Below, in pieces: positions 16,607 to 23,693 of a DNA stretch of 63,342 bases. Under the pieces are notes generated by a model. That model had not been told where the DNA came from and made no database searches. It saw only the letters and a list, made by a program, of their open reading frames with translations. Position numbers and translations under genes: made by a program. Position 1 is the stretch's first letter. Each line of letters starts with the position of its first letter. Origin of the DNA: an uncultured Hungatella sp. (GTDB taxonomy: Bacteria > Bacillota > Clostridia > Lachnospirales > Lachnospiraceae); the NCBI GenBank assembly GCA_910588325.1, contig CAJUPP010000012.1, positions 1 through 63,342 of the forward strand. Reading direction: 5' to 3'.

Positions 16607-18304
16607 TTACCTTCCGTCTATCAGCACATTTTTCCCTGAAAATGCAAATCCGTACTTGCGTATCTTTTCCGCGGAAACGCCTTTTTCCACAAGCATTGTC
16701 TCGTATTTCATCTTGTCGATTTGTGCCAGTGCTGACTTTACCGTGTCGGCCAGATTCTTCTCAGTACTGATATCCTGCACTTTGAATTCCAGTATGATTC
16801 CGTCGTCACCAGCTTTCTTTGGCTCCAGCATCACATCATATCTGCCGAATCCGCTTTCCCGGTTGGAGGTCAGAGTATACCGGTCGGCCAGTTCCACCAT
16901 TAGGCCAAGAACGAAGCCGTGGTAGAAGCGTTCCGGTTCTTCTTCCGACGGATTCTTTCCTGTGTCAAAATAGCTGAAGGTTGCCAGGGCCACTTTGTTC
17001 ATGTAAGTATTCATGGCCTTTACATCTCCAAGCAATAGAGCTTTGATAAAGTCATTGTAACTGGAAGCTGTGCCGGAAAACCAATTCCGTACCACATTGC
17101 GAAACATGACGCGGACTTCAAAATTGGTCAGTTCCAGTTCGTATTCCTGTATCCATTCTCCGAAATCCGACATATAACATTTGAAATTTTTTACTTTCAG
17201 ATATCCGCTGGCAAGCAGAAGACTCCAGACTGCCTGTTCGTCATTGTCCAATTGATTATAAATAATCTGTTCATCTATTTCTGTAATGATCGTCTTTCCC
17301 TGCAACAGGCTCTCAAAAGAGGACTTCAGATTTTTACTTCCCTCACGAATCAGTTTCCCTGCCAGGCTGTTGGAACTGGAATTAGCCCAATAGGCTGAAA
17401 ACTGTCCTTTATCCAGATAATTTAGAATAGACCATGGATTATAAATGTCATTCCGGTTTCCAAAAGAGAATCCGTCATACCAGTTTTTTACCTCCGGCTT
17501 TCTATCCGACATTTCAAATTCATCCAGGGCTGCAAATACCTCTTCCTCCGTAAAGCCAAAACAATCTGCATATTTCTTCGATGTCGTTGTCACAACCTCC
17601 AGATTATTCAAATCAGAAAATATGGATTCTTTACTTACTCGTGTAATGCCTGTCATAATGGCACGTTCCAAATAGGGATTGGTTTTAAAGGCGGAGTTGA
17701 ACATGCTCCTGGTAAAGGCAGCCAATTCTTCCCAGTAGCCATTTACATAGGCTTCCTGCATGGGAGTATCGTACTCGTCTAACAAAATAATCACCTTTTT
17801 ATTATAATATCTGGACAGGTAAAGGGATAGCTGATAGATTGCCATGGTTGCAGCCGTGTTATCCATATCCGGTGAAACGGATTCAAAAAATTTTTTTCCT
17901 CTGTCACCAAGAATATCACTGTCCAGCAAAAACTCATATTCAAAATACAGATTTGACAGTGTCTGACAGATCTTTTTCCGGACTGTTGGATAGTCGGTTT
18001 CCTTTATATTGGCGAAAGAAAGGCTTATAACTGGATAGGTTCCCTGCAGTTTTCGGAAATTTTCCTGCTCCCAGATTTTAAGTCCCTGAAACAAATCATT
18101 CCGACCTTTATACTGGATGGAGAAGAATTTCTCAAGCATACTCATATTCAACGTTTTTCCGAAACGTCTTGGACGGGTAATCAGGGTTACTTTATCGGCC
18201 TCATCCCACCATTCCTGAATGAAATTTGTTTTATCCACATAGAATACATGTTCTGCCCTTATTTCTTCAAAATCTTGATAACCGATTCCTATTTTTGTTG
18301 CCAC
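16607..18304 (-). CDS. AAA-ATPase-like protein with PDDEXK_9 nuclease-like C-terminus
   Basis: The protein has about 565 residues. An N-terminal IGYQDFEEIR...YVDKT segment leads to Walker A (RPRRFGKTLN) and Walker B (KVIILLDEYDTP). The C-terminus, GRYDVMLEPKK...GIILEFKV, is a PD-(D/E)XK-type core. This is the AAA-ATPase_like/PDDEXK_9 family, abundant and highly paralogous in Lachnospiraceae and Bacteroidales, function unknown. The frame opens back to 18427, but the GTG at 18304 has an AAAGGATGTGAG ribosome binding site and matches the usual family N-terminus; an ATG at 18325 is the alternative. It is bracketed by 30-bp direct repeats. Confidence 0.85.
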   Translation of the reverse strand: MATKIGIGYQDFEEIRAEHVFYVDKTNFIQEWWDEADKVTLITRPRRFGKTLNMSMLEKFFSIQYKGRNDLFQGLKIWEQENFRKLQGTYPVISLSFANIKETDYPTVRKKICQTLSNLYFEYEFLLDSDILGDRGKKFFESVSPDMDNTAATMAIYQLSLYLSRYYNKKVIILLDEYDTPMQEAYVNGYWEELAAFTRSMFNSAFKTNPYLERAIMTGITRVSKESIFSDLNNLEVVTTTSKKYADCFGFTEEEVFAALDEFEMSDRKPEVKNWYDGFSFGNRNDIYNPWSILNYLDKGQFSAYWANSSSNSLAGKLIREGSKNLKSSFESLLQGKTIITEIDEQIIYNQLDNDEQAVWSLLLASGYLKVKNFKCYMSDFGEWIQEYELELTNFEVRVMFRNVVRNWFSGTASSYNDFIKALLLGDVKAMNTYMNKVALATFSYFDTGKNPSEEEPERFYHGFVLGLMVELADRYTLTSNRESGFGRYDVMLEPKKAGDDGIILEFKVQDISTEKNLADTVKSALAQIDKMKYETMLVEKGVSAEKIRKYGFAFSGKNVLIDGR

Positions 18305-18508
18305 ATATCTCACATCCTTTCCCATAGACTTGTCTTTGGATTTCATACCTTTTATCTGCTTCGATTTTATCATTGCCAGATGCTTATTGCAAGTTCCTTT
18401 TTGGAAGGGACATTTCAGAAATTTCAAGAAATTCCAAAATGATGCGCTGGCTGTATTTCCATATAGATCCCAATATTAAGGAATTTAGCTGGCTGTTTTA
18501 TGGATAAA

Positions 18509-18538
18509 AAAGAAAATATAGGAATAAATAGACTATAG
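18509..18538. repeat. 30-bp direct repeat, right copy
   Basis: The partner of 16507-16536, with two mismatches. It runs straight into palindrome copy 3. Between them the two copies hold only the ATPase gene and its hairpin. Confidence 0.8.
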
Positions 18539-18567
18539 TGGGGGAAAACCATAGGTTTTCCCCCACT
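18537..18567. repeat. Dispersed palindrome, copy 3
   Basis: A 14-bp perfect stem (18537-18550 with 18554-18567) has a 3-base loop and the arm AGTGGGGGAAAACC. The outer flanks ATAG and CTGTC match copy 1 at 4759-4790, about 13.8 kb away. It lies upstream of the second ATPase gene. Confidence 0.8.
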
Positions 18568-18652
18568 GTCATCTGTTGCGGCATTTTTTGCATATGAACC
18601 AAATATTCTAAATGATTAAAGACCATATGAGGCAGCAATCTGTTTCTTTATA

Positions 18653-19216
18653 TTAATGACAATTCTTACAAGGCATATACCCCAAAGCATCCAGAGCAGC
18701 GGAATTATTGCTATAGCCCATATTTTTCTGTTTCATATCCGCTACGGATCTGCAGGTAGGCCAATGATACTTTAAAGTGCTGGTATTCACAATAATGGTA
18801 TAGCCATCGAAAGGAACCGATGAAATACCGGTATTATCCTGTACCGAAGTGCCTTCCGTATTCTGTGTCGAAACAGCCGTATTTTGTGTCTGAGATTGGG
18901 CCGGAGCAGAGACGACAGCTACAGCCTGTGTCTGAACGACACCGTCAACAATCCAGGCTCCGTTAGCATCAACCATATATCCATCAGGAGTAATGGTGTT
19001 GGTCAGAAGATAACCATGTTCATTAAAATAGTAACTTTCAGCAATTCCATCGCAATTGCCATCAATCCATTGCCAGCAGCTTACAGGATAAGTGTTGTCA
19101 TCATTTTGATACCAACAACCTGTGGCATCAGACTGCCAGGAGCCGGCCCATGCCGGAGCAGTCAGGGAAAAGGATAAAATTCCTGCTAAAAGAAAGGTTT
19201 TCCATGTTTTTTTCAT
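18653..19216 (-). CDS. Secreted protein with wall-binding-like repeat and Cys/His-rich tail
   Basis: A signal peptide covers about residues 1-24 (KKTWKTFLLAGILSFSLTAPAWA). Next come aromatic repeats of cell-wall/choline-binding type (GSWQSDATGCWYQ, YYFNEHGYLLTNTITPDGYMVDANGAW in part), then a Ser/Thr/Gln linker. The tail contains YHWPTCRSV and YMPCKNCH. That C-terminal H-x3-C...C-x2-C-H pattern recurs on small Firmicute exported or nuclease-like proteins and may bind a metal. The ATG at 19216 has a GGAGG ribosome binding site; the ATG at 19231 overlaps that site. Function unknown. Confidence 0.75.
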   Translation of the reverse strand: MKKTWKTFLLAGILSFSLTAPAWAGSWQSDATGCWYQNDDNTYPVSCWQWIDGNCDGIAESYYFNEHGYLLTNTITPDGYMVDANGAWIVDGVVQTQAVAVVSAPAQSQTQNTAVSTQNTEGTSVQDNTGISSVPFDGYTIIVNTSTLKYHWPTCRSVADMKQKNMGYSNNSAALDALGYMPCKNCH

Positions 19217-19241
19217 GCTCGGATCCTCCATGGGTAAACTG

Positions 19242-19724
19242 TCAATGATATTTTAGCCTAAAATCTGTATTTTGGCAAGAAGCAAATCCGTTAACTGGCC
19301 CGGCCGGTGGCCTGGTTCTGTTCCTCTTCCATCTGAGAATAGATGGTCTTTTCGATTTTGTCCGGAATTGTTTGTTGGTGCTTAAGATACCAGGCATCAG
19401 GAAATCAAAGATGCTCCACAATTCGCTTAGAGAATTTTCAATAGGAGTTCCGGTCAGGGCAAAACGCCAGACTTCATTTTCCCAGTTATAAATCAGAGAG
19501 GCAGGACAGACGATCAATTCCAGATATTCTTTTTTACCTGCAGAAAGAGGGGCAGCCTGTTTCCGTGCCAGAAGGTAGGCAATGGCCTGGACGGTTTTTC
19601 CAAGTCCCATGTCATCGGCCAGAATTCCGCCGAACCCTAATTTTTGAAGGGTCATCATCCAACGGTAGCCGGAAGCTTCAGATGGTATTAATTGCCTGCG
19701 GAACCTGTTACGTTGGCGGAACAT
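19242..19724 (-). pseudogene. SNF2-family helicase remnant
   Basis: On the minus strand the reading frame shows helicase motif I with the typical lead-in (GFGGILADDMGLGKTVQAIA), the Ia region (VCPASLIYNWENEVWRF) and then, directly, the motif III region (ALTGTPIENSLSELWSIFDF). The segment carrying motif II (DEAH-like) is missing at the WRF/ALTG junction, a clean internal deletion. Beyond FLMPG the sequence falls out of frame. Intact SNF2 proteins of this type are about 900-1100 residues, so the 160-codon frame is a relic. Confidence 0.85.
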
Positions 19725-19725
19725 C

Positions 19726-19830
19726 TTCGAACCGCTTCACAGAACCTAAGCTTACTCCTGATTTTTCGCTTAATTTTTTCTGTGAAAGTTTCCTACGTTT
19801 TCGAATCTGGCGGATACGTCCGGCAATCAT
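19726..19830 (-). pseudogene. Truncated XRE-type helix-turn-helix regulator
   Basis: Read on the minus strand from the ATG at 19830, the frame gives MIAGRIRQIRKRRKLSQKKL and then SEKSGVSLGSVKRFE, a clear N-terminal XRE helix-turn-helix. It then runs into the helicase remnant and stops at 19708. The rest of the regulator is gone. The residues just after the junction (DVPP) resemble the SNF2 lead-in, so two genes have been joined by deletion. Confidence 0.8.
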
Positions 19831-19904
19831 ATATTCAATCTCTGTTGGAGTTTTTTGGTTTAGCCCAAAACAGCTGTTTTTGCAAGAAATAGATAAAATA
19901 TTAT

Positions 19905-21392
19905 CTATTTGTGTGAATCGGTATCGGATAGCAGAGACAGTGGAAAACGAAAGAAAAACGTCGTTCTGTCATTTTGTATGCTTTCACAGGTGATCTTAAT
20001 CCCATGCCGATGGGCAATCTGCCTGGCGATGGGAAGGCCAAGGCCGCTTCCGTTCTCATTCTGCTGGGATTGTTTTTTATAAAAGCGGCGGAAGATGTAG
20101 GGGATATCCTCCGGCAATATCCCGCTTCCCCGATCTGTGAAGGAAAGGATGCAGCAGCCATCCTCATAATACATGGCTACAGACACCACAGTGCCGGGAG
20201 GGGCAAATTTTATGGAGTTATCCAGGATGGTTATAAACATCTGTCGCAGCCGCCCGTAATCTCCGCAGAAAACCACCAGCCCGGCCCGGTTCTCCAGCTG
20301 GATCTGAACCTGTTTTTTCTGGGCAATCCTCTGCATGGAAGGGATCAGGTCAGTGATCAGAGATGTAAGATTCAGCTCTGTTTTAATGATTTCGAAATTG
20401 CTGTTCTGGAGTCTGGAAAGTTCAAGAAGGTCGTTGACCAGGCGCTGTAAATGGAGGGTGTCAGACAGCATCTGGCGGTAGTATTCCTGTATTTCGTCAG
20501 GGTCAGAGACCAGCCCCTCCAAAAGAACCTCCAGGGAGCCCCGCAGCACGGTAATGGGGGTGCGCAGCTCATGGGAGACATTGGACACGAAATCCTGCTG
20601 CATTTTATCCAGCTTTTTCCGTTCTTCTTCAATATCCGCCAGTCTGACAAATAATTGGTTGATGTTGCAGGCCAAATCTCCGATCTCGTCGTTTTGCTTT
20701 ACCCTGGCGCGGGCGGAATAATCCCCTGCTGCCACCAGCTTTACCGTCTGACCGATTTCCTTCAGCGGTTGGATGAAGTGCCCGGCTAACAGGACGGAAA
20801 GAGCGGATGCCAGGATAAGGGCGAAGAAGATGCACACCACAAGGATAGTGATGCTGTGACGCTGGGCGTCTTTGATCTCTTTGATGGGGCTGTGGAGGAG
20901 GAAGGCTCCCAGGATGTTTCCGTCTTTGTCACAGACAGGAGCCCCTACTGTGATAGAAGGGGCATTTAATATAGAAGAAAATGCTTTGCTGGACACCACC
21001 TTGCCCTCAAATACCTGGTGAATCAGTTCTTCTGCGCCAGGGGGAAGCTTTTCGTAGGACAAAGAGTAGTTGGCAGTGGACAGCTCGATGGTCTGGGCAT
21101 TCTCATCTACCAGCCAGGTCTGGCCGGTGGTAATATCATCAATAAAACGGAGGTAGAAGCCGAACCCCTTGCCTCTTCCTCCTTCCGATAGTTCCGACTG
21201 GATGGGGTGTTTTTGCAGGAAGAGGGAAAGGGTCTCTGCAATGGAAGAGGCCTGATCCTCCAGTTCATTTTCGTAGATTTCGGCCGTATGATAAATAAAC
21301 TGGGTTCCAAACAAGAAACTGACACTTAAGGAAAACAGAAGAAGAACAGCAGAAAAATAAACAATAAGGCGAATGATAATCTTATATCTCAT
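19905..21392 (-). CDS. Sensor histidine kinase (two-component system)
   Basis: The 495-residue membrane kinase has TM1 at about residues 8-30 and an extracellular sensor region of about 140 residues. TM2 is near 178-203 (ITILVVCIFFALILASALSV), followed by a HAMP domain. HisKA has the H-box FVSNVSHELRTPIT, and HATPase_c ends with the G-box GSGLGLPIARQIA. It is a PhoR/ResE-like class. The start overlaps the response regulator stop by 4 bases. A 10-bp palindrome (19887-19910) at its 3' end may end the transcript. The signal is unknown; the divergent lipoprotein gene is a plausible target. Confidence 0.93.
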   Translation of the reverse strand: MRYKIIIRLIVYFSAVLLLFSLSVSFLFGTQFIYHTAEIYENELEDQASSIAETLSLFLQKHPIQSELSEGGRGKGFGFYLRFIDDITTGQTWLVDENAQTIELSTANYSLSYEKLPPGAEELIHQVFEGKVVSSKAFSSILNAPSITVGAPVCDKDGNILGAFLLHSPIKEIKDAQRHSITILVVCIFFALILASALSVLLAGHFIQPLKEIGQTVKLVAAGDYSARARVKQNDEIGDLACNINQLFVRLADIEEERKKLDKMQQDFVSNVSHELRTPITVLRGSLEVLLEGLVSDPDEIQEYYRQMLSDTLHLQRLVNDLLELSRLQNSNFEIIKTELNLTSLITDLIPSMQRIAQKKQVQIQLENRAGLVVFCGDYGRLRQMFITILDNSIKFAPPGTVVSVAMYYEDGCCILSFTDRGSGILPEDIPYIFRRFYKKQSQQNENGSGLGLPIARQIAHRHGIKITCESIQNDRTTFFFRFPLSLLSDTDSHK

Positions 21393-22081
21393 AGCAGAAT
21401 CCCCTCAAATTTGTAGCCCATGCCCCATATGGTTTTAATCTGCCAGTTGGGATGGGGAATCTTGTCCAGCTTTGCCCTCAGCCTTTTGATGTGATTGTCC
21501 ACAGTGCGGTTGTCTCCTGGATAATCATATCCCCACAGCGTGCTTAACAGGTTGTCACGGGAAAAGATCTTTCCCCGGTTTCCAAGGAGGGTCCAGAGAA
21601 TCTCCAGCTCCTTTTTTGTCAGGGCTATGTTTTGGCCGTCGATGGTGACAGATGCATTCTCCAGAGAAATAGTAAGATTGTCATAGGTTAAGCTGTATCC
21701 ATGTCCGTCCTTTCTGGAACCATCTATCCGGCGCAGAACAGCCCTCACCCGTGCCATGACCTCGCCTGGAGAAAAAGGCTTGACGATGTAGTCGTCCGCT
21801 CCGATATCCAGCCCCATAATACGTTCGAAATCTTCCCCACGGGCCGTTATCATGATAATAGGAACATTGGAAGCTTTCCGTATCTCCCGGCATACCTCAA
21901 AACCGTCCCGCCTGGGCATCATCACATCCAGCAGAATCATCACAAACTGCTCTTTCTGGAACAGCTCCAGAGCCTGATCACCATCATAGGCAGCCATTGG
22001 CTCATATCCTTCTTTTTTCGCAAATTCACTGAGAATTTTGGTTATCTGAAGATTGTCGTCTGCAATTAATATTTTTTCCAT
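21389..22081 (-). CDS. OmpR-family response regulator
   Basis: The 230-residue regulator has a receiver domain (KILIADDNLQITKIL; phospho-acceptor Asp in MILLDVMMPRRDGFEV). A winged-helix DNA-binding domain follows, with the family ending TVDNHIKRLRAKLDK...IKTIWGMGYKFEG. The frame opens at 22168, but the ATG at 22081 has an AAAGGGAG ribosome binding site and gives the standard N-terminus. It is partner of the adjacent kinase and diverges from the lipoprotein gene at 22336 across about 250 bases. Confidence 0.94.
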   Translation of the reverse strand: MEKILIADDNLQITKILSEFAKKEGYEPMAAYDGDQALELFQKEQFVMILLDVMMPRRDGFEVCREIRKASNVPIIMITARGEDFERIMGLDIGADDYIVKPFSPGEVMARVRAVLRRIDGSRKDGHGYSLTYDNLTISLENASVTIDGQNIALTKKELEILWTLLGNRGKIFSRDNLLSTLWGYDYPGDNRTVDNHIKRLRAKLDKIPHPNWQIKTIWGMGYKFEGILL

Positions 22082-22238
22082 AAACAGCTCCCTTTTTGTG
22101 AAATAAATCATACTTAGTATACAATAAAAGTGTGCCTTTTTTGTATCTTTTTGTGTCGGAATTGTCACAAAATAGAACGGTTTAAAACATAATTTCGGTA
22201 TGGTTTGGCAGTATATTTACTATATAAATAGAAGGCCT

Positions 22239-22272
22239 TACAGCCTGCCCTGTCTGGCAGGAAATGGCTGTA
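22239..22272 (+). promoter_or_regulatory. Leader hairpin before the lipoprotein gene
   Basis: An outer stem TACAGCC/GGCTGTA (22239-22245 with 22266-22272) encloses a second stem CTGCC/GGCAG (22245-22249 with 22256-22260; the shared base means the two compete at one position). It lies 65 bases before the ATG in the intergenic space shared with the response regulator. It could be an mRNA leader structure or an operator. Confidence 0.4.
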
Positions 22273-22335
22273 AAAGCATTGACCGAGGTGCTGGAGAGAT
22301 TCCAGGTACATTATGAAAAATGGAGGATTTGTTTT

Positions 22336-23451
22336 ATGAGAAGAAAAATAAGAATTGCAGCAGCCGTGCTTGCGGTTATGACCCTGGCAGCAGGATGCGG
22401 ACAAGGCAAGGGAGCGGAGACTTCCACTACAACCAAGGCGGCAGAGACCACCAAAGCAGAGACAGCGGCGGAGACGAAAGCAGAAACAGAAGCCCAGACA
22501 GAAGCTGAGACGGAGGCGGAAGCGGCAGCAGGCGGTTACCGGACAGGCCTGGCAGTGGTGTCTTCTATGTCAAGCTCCAAGGATGCCGGGGATTCCAACG
22601 GAAATGCACAGGTGGATTCTGTGGCGGCAGCAGTAGTAATTGATGAAGAAGGCAAAATCGTAAGCTGCTATCTGGATACGGCTCAGAATAAAATGGGATT
22701 TACTTCCCAGGGAAAGGTAGAAATGACCGATGGGTTTAAGACCAAGAAAGAGCTGGGAGACGGGTATGGCATGATAGCGGCTTCCGGTATCGGAAAAGAA
22801 TGGTATGAGCAGGCCCAGGCTCTGGAGGAATATGTGATTGGAAAGACTGCCCAGGAAGTGGCAGGGATCGCTGTGGATGATTCCACAAAGGCTACGGATG
22901 TGGATCTTTTAGCAGGGGTTACCATCAAGATTGGCAGTTACCAGGAAGCGATTGTAGAAGCGATTAAGGACGCAAAGGTTCTGGGAACGCAGCCGGGAGA
23001 CAAGCTGGGCCTTGGCATTATCACCAATATGAACAAATCCAAGGATGCAGAGGCGGACAAGGAAGGACAGTGCCAGGCATACTCTACATATGTGGCGGTT
23101 ACCACAGATTCCGACGGAAAAATTACGGCAGCTATCATTGATTCCACCCAGGGAACCGTGAAATTTGACGCAGAAGGTAAAATTACGTCAGATATGGCTT
23201 CCGGCGTAAAGACGAAAAGGCAGCTGGGAGAAGATTATGGTATGAAAGCAGCTTCCGGAATCGGCAAAGAGTGGTATGAGCAGGCTTCAGTTATGGAGTC
23301 CTACCTGGTCGGAAAGGATGCCGGGGAAGTAGCAGGGATTGCTGTGGATGAAGACGGAAAAGGTACGGATCCGGATTTGGTGGCCGGGGTTACCATTTCC
23401 ATCGACGGATATCAGACGGCGGCTGTAAAAGCCATAGAGAACGCAAAATAG
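22336..23451 (+). CDS. Lipoprotein with two tandem domains, possible flavin/electron-transfer type
   Basis: A lipoprotein signal (VLAVMTLAAGC, lipobox cysteine near residue 21) is followed by a Thr/Glu/Ala-rich linker. Two similar domains of about 145 residues come next, both containing YGM, AASGIGKEWYEQA, AGEVAGIAVD-like stretches and a D-L-[LV]-A-G-V-T-I end. That end resembles the D-x-x-[ST]-G-A-[ST] flavinylation motif of FMN-bearing lipoproteins such as PplA/cAD1-type proteins, but with Ala and Val at key places. The ATG at 22336 has a TGGAGGA ribosome binding site. It is divergent from the two-component genes. The electron-transfer role is inference. Confidence 0.75.
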   Translation: MRRKIRIAAAVLAVMTLAAGCGQGKGAETSTTTKAAETTKAETAAETKAETEAQTEAETEAEAAAGGYRTGLAVVSSMSSSKDAGDSNGNAQVDSVAAAVVIDEEGKIVSCYLDTAQNKMGFTSQGKVEMTDGFKTKKELGDGYGMIAASGIGKEWYEQAQALEEYVIGKTAQEVAGIAVDDSTKATDVDLLAGVTIKIGSYQEAIVEAIKDAKVLGTQPGDKLGLGIITNMNKSKDAEADKEGQCQAYSTYVAVTTDSDGKITAAIIDSTQGTVKFDAEGKITSDMASGVKTKRQLGEDYGMKAASGIGKEWYEQASVMESYLVGKDAGEVAGIAVDEDGKGTDPDLVAGVTISIDGYQTAAVKAIENAK

Positions 23452-23533
23452 AAGTATTTTTACAAAATTATCAGACATTTTAGCACAAAAACAGAAAAAG
23501 ATAAATAATCTGACAATTTGCAAAAAAAAACTA

Positions 23534-23562
23534 TTTACAAACAGAAAAAAATGTAGTATTAT
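23534..23562 (+). promoter_or_regulatory. Sigma-A promoter of gltBD
   Basis: TTTACA (23534-23539), a 17-base spacer and TATTAT (23557-23562). Predicted transcription start is near 23569, at the base of the first leader hairpin. Confidence 0.75.
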
Positions 23563-23567
23563 CTCTC

Positions 23568-23667
23568 CAGTAGCTGCTTTGCTACTGCAAAGCAGAACAG
23601 GACAGAACAAGAACATACTCCCGGAAGATTTCCTCAAAGATGAGGAAAATCCGGGAGTATTCTGTTT
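23568..23667 (+). promoter_or_regulatory. gltB leader with hexaloop hairpins and an attenuator-like terminator
   Basis: Hairpin 1 has a 7-bp stem (23568-23574 with 23581-23587) and the hexaloop TGCTTT. An alternative 8-bp stem (23575-23582 with 23587-23594) excludes it. Hairpin 2 is long: an outer 10-bp stem (23615-23624 with 23651-23660) and an inner 7-bp stem (23629-23635 with 23642-23648) closing on the hexaloop AAAGAT, then TCTGTTTT. The hexaloop has A at position 1 and G at position 4, as in ANTAR-protein targets. Premature termination before gltB is the likely mode of control. Confidence 0.65.
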
Positions 23668-23693
23668 TAGAAAGCCGGAAAAGAGGAGAGATT

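Noticed and set aside
23615..23667. gltB translation starting at 23640 within the leader
   Set aside because: The upstream codons form the right arm of the terminator hairpin and lack a ribosome binding site; the ATG at 23694 has one and gives a normal propeptide.
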